Origin: Taudactylus pleione
Taxonomy: Eukaryota; Chordata; Amphibia; Anura; Myobatrachidae
Direction of reading: 5' to 3'
Assembly (NCBI GenBank): GCA_031769625.1
Contig: JAUIMM010000702.1
Location: 5,884,001-5,948,000, forward strand
DNA: 64,000 bases
Position numbers and translations under genes: made by a program. The notes under the pieces are model-generated. The model was not told the origin of the DNA, ran no database searches, and saw nothing but the letters and a program-made list of their open reading frames with translations. Positions 42,218 through 53,447 of the stretch are shown here, in pieces (the first letter of the stretch is position 1; every line of letters starts with the position of its first letter).

Positions 42218-43168
42218 AGGCTGCGATTCAATTCAATGCGATGTTAAATAGCCCCGGGAGAGAGCTCCTGGAGCTATTCAATTCAGCGCGCTGTTAAGTC
42301 AGAGAATTCCAGTTCTCACGACTTAACCCGGGTGTTTAGTCGCGAGAACCGGCATTCTCCGACTAAAGTGCCAACCGCGCGGATGTTAGCACTGCACTGA
42401 GGACCTCATTCAGAGTCGGTCGTTGCGGCCGCATGGTCGTACGTCAACTGATTTTCGCTATACTGCGCATGCGTAAAGTTCGCAATGCGCGTGCGCAAAC
42501 TAGCCGCTACGATCAGAAATTTCTCTCTCCTTGAACACAGCCAGGTCGGTAGTTTGAGTGACAGATGGAGGCGTTTGTGGGTGGTAACAGGGGAAGTTGC
42601 TTGAAAACGGGGGAGTGGAGATCCAAACGCAGGCGTGCCTGATTATGCGAACGGCGTTTTATGGGAGTGCATACGGATTATGGGAGTGCATAATTAACAA
42701 AGTAGCGTCATGGCACATGTGACCTGGGTGGTTTTTACACTGACATGATCGTAGAGCTTAAGAGAGGGTATGGTCAACCTTAAACTCTACGACCTGTTCC
42801 GATGGTTCCCGATGGTCTCGATTAATCCTTATATGCCGAAGATGACGTGCAATGCGTACGAGAAGGGGGCGTATTTTTTTGTCTTCCAACCGCTTCCTCC
42901 CCTTGGTCGGCCAACTACCGATCCAAACTTAGGGACGCAACTTGCGAGGGAATCATTTGCATATCCGGCCCCTTTTTCCGTACGACTGTGCGGCCGCTTC
43001 GACCGACTCTGAATGAGGTCCTGAGACACTTTTGTCAGATTTCTCCTAGCATCCCAGGAGGGTGCAAGAGGAAATCCTTTAGCCCGACCAAACATTGCGT
43101 TGAATTAAATAGCTTTGGGTGCTCCCTCCTGGGGCTACTCAACATCGAATTGAAATAAATCACCCCCC
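42218..43168. mobile_element. GATTCAATTC-type fold-back element carrying an insertion
   Basis: Left end GGCTGCGATTCAATTCAATG; right end CGAATTGAAATAAATCACCCC. Once the 621-bp insertion 42,401-43,021 is taken out, the remaining ~330 bp reads as an inverted-repeat element with CTCCTGGAGC and GCTCCCTCCTGGGGC arms. Class unknown. Confidence 0.6.
42401..43021 (-). mobile_element. GGNCC element, second subfamily, copy 1 (621 bp)
   Basis: Ends GGACCTCATTCAGAGTCGGT and ACCGACTCTGAATGAGGTCC type inverted repeats; 3-bp flank TGA on both sides (42,398-42,400 and 43,022-43,024). Reverse orientation of 53,448-54,069, which is the same length within one base. Few internal hairpins compared with the multi-hairpin subfamily. 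Confidence 0.92.
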
Positions 43169-44423
43169 TAGTCTTTAAACCCCTTGTTTGTCTTAATTTT
43201 CCAAAATCAGCTTTATGTTGTCCATGGTCCACCCATGAATAAACTATAATTGTGTTGCAATCCAGATGTCCCAGACAGTACTGTTTTGATCTTACCCTCT
43301 TTACAGCAGGACAATCCCTCATACAAAAAAACATAAGGTAATAATAGAACAAGATAATCCATTCTCACTCTTGCATGATGGTCTGTCAAAAAATCTGACA
43401 CATTCTGTTCAGTAAGAACTAGGGATGTGCTCCGACCCCGTGTTTTGGTTTTGGACCAGCATCTCCTTTGTGTTTTGGATCTAGATTTGGTTTTGCCAAA
43501 ACCGCCCTTGCGTGTTTTGGTTTTTGGATCTGTATTTTTTTTTATAAAAATTGCTAAAAAGTTAAAAACTGCTAAAATCACATAATTTGGGCTTTTTTTT
43601 GTTCGTACAGTATTATTAACCTCATTAACGGTAATTTCCACTCGTTTCCAGTCAATTTTGACCACCTCACAGCTCACAATATTGTTTTCATCTGGTTTAG
43701 TCCCAAAATTTGCAAGCTAGCTGGCTGACTAAGCTAAGCGGCACAAGTGAGCAACACAAACACGTGGCAGTTCAAGTTCCAACATGGCACATAAGGAAAC
43801 ATATGGTTTCATTAATCAAGAGGCCTGAGGAAGATAAAGTATGGATGTAGTTGAATGCAGGGACAGGAAGGGTTGATTGGTAGTAAATGTAATTGAAGTT
43901 TTTGATTCCGAAGCAAATTTATGGGGGAGGAGGGGAGTGCATGGGTGAACAATATGTCCCATGTTTTGCCCACAAAATCAACTTGGTGGTTCAGCATATT
44001 TTTTTAAATTAAAGGGGCATGCAGGAGATGCTGTCTGTGGCCAGAAACATTTCTGGATATTTTTGCCATTCAGCAACCACATGTCAAAGATTGCAGCAGC
44101 TGTGGCAGTTCAACGTCCTCCATGGCACATCAGGAAACAAATATATTTATTATTAAAGAGGACTGAGGGAGTTGGAGTATGTATGTAGTTGAAGGCAGGG
44201 AAAGGAAGATTTGATTAGTAGTAAATTTAATTTAATTTTTTGATTCTGAACCAAATTTATGAGGAAGGGGATGAGTGGAGGCATTTACAAAAATATTTAG
44301 ATCTTTCACATCAGTCCTTGCCCCAGAAGTATCCTTGTGCGCTATGCCCGCTGCTGCTGCTGGGAGTGGATTTTCATCCCAGAAGGGGACCAGGAAGACT
44401 ACTAATAGTACTTTAAAAAACAA

Positions 44424-44660
44424 TTGACTGTTAAACAATCCTTTGCAAGGTGGAGCAAGTATGACAGCATTTACCCAGTTGCACAGCGGATCACTGACGC
44501 CATAACATCTATGCTGGTATTAGATGTGCGGCCAATATCTGCCAATAATGCAGTGGGTTTTAGACAGTTAATTGAGGTCATGTGTCCCCGCTACCAAATC
44601 CCATCTAGATTCCACTCCACTAGAAAAGCAATTCCCAACCTTGTAGCAGCCCCTTGTTGA
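44424..44660 (+). pseudogene. hAT transposase N-terminal fragment
   Basis: Frame reads SFARWSKYD, then RITDAITSMLVLDVRPISA and GFRQLIEVMCPRYQIPSR, the conserved block that follows the BED zinc finger in hAT transposases (DLQPYS...F..L...LDPRY pattern). The frame then runs into the internal repeat array and stops. The BED finger upstream and the nuclease downstream are missing. Confidence 0.8.
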
Positions 44661-45170
44661 ACAACACAGCACCCCTTTCTGGACAACAAAGCACCCCTGA
44701 GGAGCAGCAGAGTGCGGACGGACCACCTGCAGAGTCACAAATACATTGATGATAAACTGCGGTCTGGCTGGCAGTTTCACTGAACAATAATAGCGTAACT
44801 AGTAGTTACTAACTACGAACTATGCACAGACACAAAAAAATTAGAAAAAATAAGAATTTAATTTTAACTTTTATTTTTATTACTGGGGAAGAGCATCCCT
44901 GGATTGACAGAGAACCCCTGGACAACACAGCACCCCTTTATTAACTGCAGCCCTAGCCCCTTGATGGACAAGACAACACAGCAGTACCCCTTTATGTACT
45001 GCAGCCAAAGTCCCTTTATGGACCACACAGCAGCAGCCCTTTATGTACTGCAGCCCCTGCCCCTTGATTGACAGGACAACAGTGAGTGACACAGCACCAC
45101 CCCCCACTTTATGTACTGCAGACCCAGCCTGACAACACTGCACCCTTGAACAAATAGTGATAAGGTGACA
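44660..45170. repeat. CAGCACCCCTTTATGTACTGCAG array inside hAT
   Basis: About eight diverged units of roughly 45-60 bp built on ACAGCACCCC, TTTATGTACTGCAGCC and CCCCTTGATGGACA. Frames across it are artefacts. Confidence 0.8.
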
Positions 45171-45439
45171 ACACACAACACTGACTGCACCCTAGAAGAA
45201 CAGAGCACGTCTGCTCTGTACACTCTCCACAGCCAGAGTGAAAATGGCGCTGATCACCGGGACCTTTATAGAATCCAAAACCCGTGAGAATCCAACAGCA
45301 GGAGTATGACATTTTGCCCCATTTTCAGATCCGAGTCATGCGGGAAAACCCGAGCCAGACTCTGATCTCGCCTCAGAACACGAAAGTTCGGGTGGGTCCA
45401 GTTCTCCTAGAACCGGACCCGCTTATCTCTTGTATGAAC

Positions 45440-46249
45440 AAGGTATGTGAATAAACGCTCTGCTTTTAATGAACCCTACTATGGTTGTGAACTAAAGCTA
45501 GTACGACAACCAAATGATGTGACCATTTAATGTATGTAAAGTATATACAGTAATGTAAAAGAACATAACATCTGAGTACAATAAATCAGGCTTAAAACAA
45601 CAATATTAGAAAAACCAGCATGACACTCCTTCTTCCCACTGCTATAGGGATTGCTATAATTCACTACTGCTAAGCACTCCACTGTGGGATAGACAATGCT
45701 TACTGTTATGGAAGCCCAAAATGGAAAAGCAATATCCAATGCATTTGGTCACTCAGCTACTTTATCAAGGGATTGTGTATATAAGTCTATGCAGCTGGTA
45801 ACCTCTTTCTATACAGCTACCTTCCTTGATCTAACAGAAATTGGTTAACTGCCTTGCATAAGTCACTTATCCATAAACAGTGGAAAAAAACATTGCTATT
45901 GAATTATAAAGATGTACATTTTGTATAATCTGTTTCTTCTATTGCTAATAACATAACAGCAGGAAAAATATTGCTAAGCACAATAGTAATTAAAATCCAT
46001 CTAGAATATATATAGAACCTCCCCATATATATACATATTCATAGACAAATGAGTACATGATGCTTATATCTTTAAACATATTAATTACACTGGAAATGCT
46101 GTCATAAACTAAATACTCACAGCAGCAATCATGTGCAAGTTCAAAACAGGGTGACCTATATCTTATAAGTTGGTGTCACAGTACTATGAGTGAGAACTGA
46201 AAGATCGGAGGCAGCTCGCAGGACTGATGGGCGTGTTTTTTTTTCTTCA
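45440..46249. other. unassigned AT-rich sequence
   Basis: No feature recognised. Confidence 0.4.
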
Positions 46250-46696
46250 GGCCGCTCGCTAAGCTGTGGGTGACCACCCACAGCTTTTGCGAGTGGCCTG
46301 GAGCCCGTCGCGATTATCACGACCATCTGGCTTGCGAGGAGACCCTGTGGTAGGGTCTCAGCTCTCGCAAACCCGAGTATTCTCCCTGCTCTAATAGAGC
46401 AGGAAGTCCACTACTGACATCACGTGTGATGTCAGTAGGGCTGCCCACAAATGCCATGCATTCCTAAGGGAACACCTGCGTTTGTGTAGCCACCCCCCTC
46501 CCCGCCTACAAAATGGGGCGAGCTGTCAATCAATATCAACAGCCGCCCCATCTTGTAGCGAGACCCGTAGCAAAGGAGCAGCCTCCGGCGTGTGCATGCA
46601 CAGTGGGGGACCATCGACCCGCTTGCGAGCGCCAGTGGGGGACCATCGACCCGCTTGCGAGCGCTGTGCGCTTGCGAGCGGGTCTGAATCAGGCCC
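46250..46696. mobile_element. multi-hairpin GGNCC element, left-truncated
   Basis: Starts inside the element at GGCCGCTCGCTAAGCTGTGG and ends GGGTCTGAATCAGGCCC. Hairpins GCTGTGGGTG/CACCCACAGC, CTGCTCT/AGAGCAG, CTACTGACATCAC/GTGATGTCAGTAG and GGCGAGCTGTC are present. The left terminus is missing; the next bases after the right end are ATA. Confidence 0.85.
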
Positions 46697-47605
46697 ATAG
46701 TGTATATCCGTAGAATACAGCCTAGAAAATACTTTCAATATCTATCACTGCAGTTAGACAGCCACAATTTTTAGTTATTTTGAATTCAATTTCTCTTTTT
46801 TGAAATTTAACAAAAATAACTTGTAACCTCTTCTATAAAATCATAGTACATAAATTATTCCCCTAGACACATACCCTCCAATGTCTGCTCACTTTGCAAA
46901 TTTCCAAAAATGTAAGGCCCCCTAATGATGCATGTGAAACATTGAGTAGGTTATTATCATTATCAGAGCTGTGACAGGGCACAAATGCACCCTGTTCCGG
47001 TCGGCCCTCATAGTGTGTAACGTCCTGCCCAGGACTCAGGGTCTGGAGAGCGCCACTGTCACTGCCCCCTTGGCACCTATATTTTACTTGCAGGGTGTCT
47101 GGAACAACCAGTAGAGCAGATGCAGAGCTGACGTTCTAAGGACAGTCCAGATGCTCAGGTTCTTCCTGGTCCCTGCGAGCTCACCCCCTTGTTGTGACAT
47201 CATGGCATCTCATGTGACGGGGCAGGGACTGCACAGGATGAATTATCGCTTTGCTATGACCCTGACTCATCATTGCGAGAGGGAGTATGTAGTGGTGAGT
47301 TGCAGAGGGAAGTTCAGCACTTGATGATCCTGTGGCCAACATATGAGTGAGACAACAATGTCAGAGTCACTGAAGGGGAGTAGGAGACATGTGAGCAGAG
47401 CACTGGTAACATGTATAGTCAGGGGTAGAACAAGAGGGAAGAGGGTTTTGCCTATGAGAACTTACATACTAAGGGGAAGAGGGGAAAAGTTTGAGGGTGA
47501 TCTGGTGAATACATGGTGGAAGGGTAGAGGAGATGAGGTCCAAGGATGAGGGGGGCTGATAAGCTCTAATAAAGTAACCTAAAACATTTTCTGAGATCTG
47601 CCCTT
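46697..47605. other. unassigned sequence
   Basis: 47,000-47,250 is GC-rich with a TGACATCATGGCATCTCATG word; no gene recognised. Plus frame 47,343-47,549 has no support. Confidence 0.4.
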
Positions 47606-47680
47606 TAGTACATAGTGTATACATAGTGTATACATAGTGTATACATAGTGTATACATAGAGTATACATAGAGTATACATA
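47606..47680. repeat. 11-bp tandem repeat TATACATAGTG
   Basis: Seven near-perfect copies, the last ones with AG in place of TG. Confidence 0.92.
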
Positions 47681-48285
47681 GACTTTTTCTTCCCATTTGG
47701 GATAACTCTTGGAGGTTGGGTCTTGTTCTCCCGCGCCCCTCCTTCCCCTTTGTCTTTTTCTTTGAATTGGCTCTTTTTTATATCGAATGTTTCCCTATGC
47801 TAATTTATTGTATTAGTTCACTATATACGTTGTTTTGTAATCTGCTTATTATGGCCATTGATAGATGGTCACCTCGGTTCATAAATATGTACGCTTCGCC
47901 ACTGTTCTCCTGTTACGAGATATTCAGCAGCCATGCAATTGTAACACTTATATTACATACTGAATTATGTATAGTTGACACTTTTGATGGTTTACACAAT
48001 AATATTTATTTGAAAAAAACAAACAAAAACATTTTCTAATATTTCTAAGATGCTCAGTGATCCTGACCTACATGTGAAACTAGTTGAAACACGTGTAATA
48101 AATGTTTGATGTTGAAATCCTTGTTTGTTATAATTCATATTAAACAATTAACAGCTTATTGTCTAACTTGTCCTTCCAGAAACATATTTAAATACTTTCA
48201 TATTTAATAATTAGTCATCATAAATCAATTTGATTCTACTGAGACGATGTGCAAAAGGACCTTATTACAGGATGCTGTCATAATG
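47681..48285. other. unassigned sequence with possible Penelope-tail word
   Basis: At 48,063-48,097 the order CCTACATGTG, AAACTAGTT, GAAACACGTG weakly resembles the hammerhead-like motifs elsewhere, but the helix II stem has no loop. Otherwise nothing recognised. Confidence 0.35.
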
Positions 48286-48552
48286 TCAATAGTGACAATA
48301 TATCAACATCCATCCAGTTATGTCGATAGGGTTAAAATGTCGACATAATAAATGTTGATGTAGTGTTAGCTTTAGTGTTAGGCTTAGAATGACATTAAAC
48401 ATACAGCATTGACATTCCGACCATGTCAACCATAGCCTCAGTGTCGACATGCTGAATGTAGATAATATGAACATGTCAACATAACCATGTTTAGGTTCTT
48501 ATGTCAACATTTTGAATGCCAACATGATGAATGGCAACATAATATACCGACA
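48286..48552. repeat. irregular repeat of GTCAACAT/GTCGACAT words
   Basis: At least a dozen occurrences of ATGTCGACA-like 8-9-mers on both strands with GTTAGGCTTAG in the middle. Layout resembles the AATCCCGAC / TTAGGG dispersed family, with AT-rich flank words replacing the GC-rich ones. Confidence 0.6.
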
Positions 48553-48778
48553 CCCCCTTATTACCTCTTTGCTAATATCTGGTTTTATTTTATTTCTGTG
48601 TTTGTTCCAAATTGTACAGCTCTGCAGATAAGTAATTAAATAAATAAAAGCTGTGAGGGCAACACAGTTAATCCACACATTAGTACTGTACAGTTAATAT
48701 ATGCCTCAAAGTGAATGTAGAAATGTTTAATGTTTTTATTATGATAGACAATTTACAGTGGGTCTTGATAGACATATG

Positions 48779-49176
48779 TGCTCTGTTACAGTGCTCTGTG
48801 CCTGATACTCTGCTCTGTTACAGTGGTCTATGCCTGATATTCTGCTCTGTTACAGCACTCTGTGCCTGAGACTGCTCTGTTACAGTGCTCTGTGCCTGAT
48901 ACTCTGCACTGTTACAGTGCTCTGTGCCCGATACTCTGCTCTGTTAAAGTGCTCTGTGCCTGAGACTCTGTTCTGTCACAGTGCTCTGTGCCTGAGACTC
49001 TGCTCTGTTACAGTACTCTGTGCCTGAGATTCTGCTCTGTTATAGTGCTCTGTGTCTGAGACTCTGCTCTGTTACAGTGCTCTGTGCCTGATACTCTGCT
49101 CTGTTAACAGTGGTCTGTGCCTGATGCTCTGCTCTGTTACAGTGCTCTGTGCCTGAGACTCTGCTCTGTTACCGTG
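48779..49176. repeat. 32-bp minisatellite, block 1
   Basis: Tandem units TGCTCTGTGCCTGATACTCT + GCTCTGTTACAG with GAGACT and other variants. First of four blocks of one array that is split by later insertions. Confidence 0.95.
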
Positions 49177-49694
49177 CTCTCATTCAGACCCGCTCGCGAG
49201 CGCAGGACGCTTGCAAGTGGGTCGATGGTACCAAATGCGCATGTGCATGACAGAGGGAGCTCCGTCGTGCGCATGCGCGAGACCCAAGCTGTCGTTATGG
49301 GTCTCGCACTAAAGGGGGCGTACTGTCGATGGTGACAGACAGCACGCCCCCTTTAGTGGGCGTGCCGGGGGCGTGGTTACCAGACGGAGGCGTTCCCATG
49401 GGAATGCCTACCGTCTGGGTCCTGCCCCACTAACTAGTGATGTCAGTGGGAGTGATTTTGGCTCTGATAGAGCCAAAATCACTCCTGGGCTTGCGGCAGC
49501 GAGACCCTACCGCAGGGTCTCGTCGGAAGCCCGATCGTCGCGATGGTCTTGACCATCACAACCATCATCATGGATGCTCGCATAAGCTGTGGGTGGTCAC
49601 CCACAGCTATGCGAGCGTCCAAGAGGCTGCTCCATTTTCAGGTAGGAGGGCCCTGATTCAGAGCGAGCGCTCTGGTCAGAGCGTCCGGCTCTCT
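49177..49694. mobile_element. multi-hairpin GGNCC element, both tips missing
   Basis: Starts at CTCTCATTCAGACCCGCTCG and ends CAGAGCGTCCGGCTCT; the outermost ~8-12 bases of each terminal repeat are absent and CTCT runs lie at both junctions. Internal hairpins intact, for example TTTTGGCTCT/AGAGCCAAAA and GTGGGTG/CACCCAC. Confidence 0.88.
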
Positions 49695-50137
49695 GCTCTG
49701 TGCCTGATACTCTGCTCTGTTACAGTGGTCTGTGCCTGATGCTCTGTTCTGTTACAGTGCTCTGTGCCTGAGACTCTGCTATGTTACAGTGCTCTGTGCC
49801 TGATTCTCTACTCTGTTACAGTGCTCTGTGTCTGATACTCTGCTCTGTTATAGTGCTCTGTGCCCGATACTCTGCTCTGTTACAGTGCTCTGTGCCTGAG
49901 ACTCTGCTCTGTTACAGTGCTCTGTGCCTGAGACTCTGCTCTGTTACAGTGCTCTGTGCCTGAGACTCTGCTCTGTTACAGTGCTCTGTGCCTGAGACTC
50001 TGCTCTGTTACAGTGCTCTGTCCCTGATACTCTGCACTGATACAGTGCTCTGTGCCTGATAGTCTGCTCTGTTACAGTGTTCTATGCCTGATACTCTGCA
50101 CTGTTACAGTGCTCTGTGCCTGATACTCTGCACTGTT
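49691..50137. repeat. 32-bp minisatellite, block 2
   Basis: Continuation of the block-1 array, mostly GAGACT and GATACT variants. Confidence 0.95.
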
Positions 50138-50421
50138 CAAGAAACAACAAAAAGTATTCCCCCAGCACTCAGAATGAAATCAGCAATAAGATTTGAAAAA
50201 CTACATGGTGGTAGATAATTCAGAGATCTCAGTTGCATATATTTGCAAAGATATGGCTAAGCCTCCGGGCCGCGTCACGGCGTCTCGGATACCGGAGGTC
50301 CCTATCACTTGGTCAGAATCTGGGGTGCAGAACCCCAAAAAAGCCGGCGATAGCCAGCCACCCCAGCGAAGCACACCAGTGGGAGACTAAAGTGTTAATA
50401 TAGGATGAAAGGAAAAACTAT

Positions 50422-51020
50422 GGCCCTCATTCAGAGCCGCTCGCTATTTGCGTTCGTTTGTTCAAAAACAAGGGGTGGCTATTCAAATGATCCGTTCGCA
50501 AATTGCAGTCTGTTCACACCTCTAAGTCTGAACGAGCGAGCAAAACATACGCTCGTTTATTTGATAACAACGCCCCCTGGCCGCTCGCACCATACGTCAT
50601 GTCCGCTATTTATTAGATTAATCGAGCACATCGTACAGCGTATGAACTGCTCGCTATTCTTGTGGTTGGTTTTTTCAACCGCTATTTTGCGAGCAGTTCT
50701 GAGTTAAAAAAAAACAAGTGACGTGGTCAATGACGCTGCTGTATTAATTATGCACTCCCTTAAAACGCCCGTTTTGACCTTTAAGCACGCCTGCGTTCGA
50801 ATTCCACTCCCCCGTTTTCAAGCACCTTCCCCTGTTACCACCCACATACGCCTCATTCTGTCACTCAAAATAGCAGGCACTCGCTATATAGCGTACAAAC
50901 GATTTTTGGCCGCACTGACTGGTTCGCGCATGCGTACTAAAAACCGTACGCATGCGCAGATGTGCAACCATCGCTCGGAACGAGCGTACTGCCGCTAGCG
51001 AGCGGCTCTGAATGAGGGCC
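50422..51020. mobile_element. GGNCC element, second subfamily, copy 2 (599 bp)
   Basis: Ends GGCCCTCATTCAGAGCCGCT and its complement; flank TAT at 50,419-50,421 and 51,021-51,023. The opposite arm of the surrounding inverted composite (around 51,820) contains the uninterrupted site CACATAGTTTTTC, so the pre-insertion sequence is known and TAT is a genuine 3-bp duplication. Confidence 0.95.
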
Positions 51021-51714
51021 TATGTGTTAATAAGTGAAGGTGTAATTAAAAAACTAAGAAAAAAAAAAAATATATATATATACACAAAATATATTGGAAA
51101 ATGTAAAAGTGCTAAATAAAATGTTAATGTGTGCCTCACAAGAGCAGCCCAGCCACACCAACCCCAAGGGGCACCGCACCCCAAACTCATCCCCAAAACT
51201 GATAACTATATCCAATTTGGGTAATAATTGCCCAATATAAGGCCACATGATAATGGCACATACAAATATACCTGAATTGAGAGCTAGCTTACCTTGGAGT
51301 CACCCCTAAGTCCTCCTAATGGCACTACAAGAACCAGCACGCCCTCCTAACGCTGGTCCCATCTATGCCTCTCAATACAGAAATACAAGTTGGAAGCTGC
51401 TCAATCACTTCAGTAATATCACTCAGGTGCATGTAAGGGAGGGGTTAGTCTATACAAGAAACAACAAAAAGTATTCCCCCAGCACTCAGAACTCAGCACT
51501 CAAGGTAAGCTAGCTCTCAATTCAGGTATATTTGTATGTGCCATTATCATGTGGCCTTATATTGGGCAATTATTACCCAAATTGGATATAGTTATCAGTT
51601 TTGGGGATGAGTTTGGGGTGCGGTGCCCCTTAGGGTTGGTGTGGCTGGGCTGCTCTGGTGAGGCACACATTAACATTTTATTTAGCACTTTTACATTTTC
51701 CAATATATTTTGTG

Positions 51715-51768
51715 TGTGTATGTATGTATGTATGTATGTATGTGTATATATATATATATATATATATT
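51715..51768. repeat. TATG/TA microsatellite
   Basis: GTATG units followed by alternating TA, replacing the short TA tract at the matching point of the left arm. Confidence 0.9.
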
Positions 51769-52180
51769 ATTAGTATTTTTTTTTTCTTAGTTTTTTAATT
51801 ACACCTTCACTTATTAACACATAGTTTTTCCTTTCATCCTATATTAACACTTTAGTCTCCCACTGGTGTGCTTCGCTGGGGTGGCTGGCTATCGCCGGCT
51901 TTTTTGGGGTTCTGCACCCCAGATTCTGACCAAGTGATAGGGACCTCCGGTATCCGAGACGCCGTGACGCGGCCCGGAGGCTTAGCCATATCTTTGCAAA
52001 TATATGCAACTGAGATCTCTGAATTATCTACCACCATGTAGTTTTTCAAATCTTATTGCTGATTTCATTCTGAGTGCTGGGGGAATACTTTTAGTTGTTT
52101 CTTGTATAGACTAACCCCTCCCTTACATGCACCTGAGTGATATTACTGAAGTGATTGAGCAGCTTCCAACTTGTATTTCT

Positions 52181-53447
52181 ACTCTGCACTGTTACAGTGC
52201 TCTGTGCCTGATATCTGTTACAGTGCTCTTTGCCTGAGACTTTGCTCTGTGCCTGATACTCTGCACTGTTACAGTGCTCTGTGCCCGATACTCTGCTCTG
52301 TTAGAATGCTCTGTGCCTGATACTCTGCTCTGTTAGAATGCTCTGTGCCTGATACTCTGCTCTGTTAGAATGCTCTGTGCCTGATACTCTGCTCTGTTAG
52401 AATGCTCTGTGCCTGATACTCTGCTCTGTTAGAATGCTCTGTGCCTGATACTCTGCTCTGTTAGAATGCTCTGTGCCTGATACTCTGCTCTGTTAGAATG
52501 CTCTGTGCCTGATACTCTGCTCTGTTAGAATGCTCTGTGCCTGATACTCTGCTCTGTTAGAATGCTCTGTGCCTGATACTCTGCTCTGTTAGAATGCTCT
52601 GTGCCTGATACTCTGCTCTGTTAGAATGCTCTGTGCCTGATACTCTGCTCTGTTAGAATGCTCTGTGCCTGATACTCTGCTCTGTTAGAATGCTCTGTGC
52701 CTGATACTCTGCTCTGTTACAGTGCTCTGTGCCTGATACTCTGCACTGTTAGAATGCTCTGTGCCTGATACTCTGCTCTGTTAGAATGCTCTGTGCCTGA
52801 TACTCTGCTCTGTTAGAATGCTCTGTGCCTGATACTCTGCTCTGTTAGAATGCTCTGTGCCTGATACTCTGCTCTGTTACAGTGCTCTGTGCCTGATATC
52901 TGTTACAGTGCTCTGTGTCTGATACTGTGCTCTGTTACAGTGCTCTGTGCCTCATACTCTGCTCTGTTAGAATGCTCTGTGCCTGATACTCTGCTCTGTT
53001 AGAATGCTCTGTGCCTGATACTCTGCTCTGTTAGAATGCTCTGTGCCTGATACTCTGCTCTGTTACAGTGCTCTGTGTCTGATATCTGTTACAGTGCTCT
53101 GTGTCTGATACTGTGCTCTGTGCCTCATACTCTGCACTGTTACAGTGCTCTGTGCCTCATACTCTGCTCTGACACAGTGCTCTGTGCCCAATACTCTGCT
53201 CTGACACAGTGCTCTGTGCCCAATACTCTGCTCTGTTACAGTGCTCTGTGCCTGATATCTGTTACAGTGCTCTGTGTCTGATACTGTGCTCTGTTACAGT
53301 GCTCTGTGCCTCATACTCTGCACTGTTACAGTGCTCTGTGCCTCATACTCTGCTCTGACACAGTGCTCTGTGCCCAATACTCTGCTCTGTTACAGTGCTC
53401 TGTGCCTGTTACTCTGCTCTGTTACAGTGCTCTGTGCCTGTTACTCT
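52181..53447. repeat. 32-bp minisatellite, block 3 (homogenised)
   Basis: From about 52,305 to 52,890 nearly every unit is the same variant, TTAGAATGCTCTGTGCCTGA + TACTCTGCTCTG, whereas blocks 1 and 2 use TTACAGTG. From 52,890 to 53,447 a mixed higher-order pattern with GTGCCTCATACT units repeats at about 190 bp. Confidence 0.95.

Larger units (their letters stand above)
43420..45431 (+). mobile_element. hAT element, 2.0 kb, with transposase fragment and internal array
   Basis: Left end TAGGGATGTGC and right end GCTTATCTCTT are diverged inverted repeats. Flanks GTAAGAAC (43,412-43,419) and GTATGAAC (45,432-45,439) match at 7 of 8. Contains an N-terminal transposase piece (44,424-44,650) and an array of CAGCACCCCTTTATG units (44,660-45,170). 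Confidence 0.82.
50138..52180. mobile_element. inverted composite of an unrecognised element
   Basis: Left copy (plus) runs 50,138-51,296 and contains a 599-bp insertion; right copy (minus) runs 51,501-52,180. The 204-bp spacer holds about 80 unique bases and then a restart of the unit (AGAAATACAAGTTGG to CAGCACTCAGA), as if tandem copies had been joined before inversion. The flank ACTCTGCACTGTT appears on both sides (50,125-50,137 and 52,181-52,193), but the surrounding array is itself repetitive. No coding sequence; a GC-rich branched hairpin CCTCCGG...CCGGAGG lies in each arm (50,262-50,298; 51,944-51,980). Confidence 0.8.

Noticed and set aside
48063..48097. Seventh hammerhead-like motif
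   Set aside because: Has GAAAC and a CACGTG but the helix II segment AACTAGTT leaves no loop and box 1 is not recognisable; kept only as a weak note.
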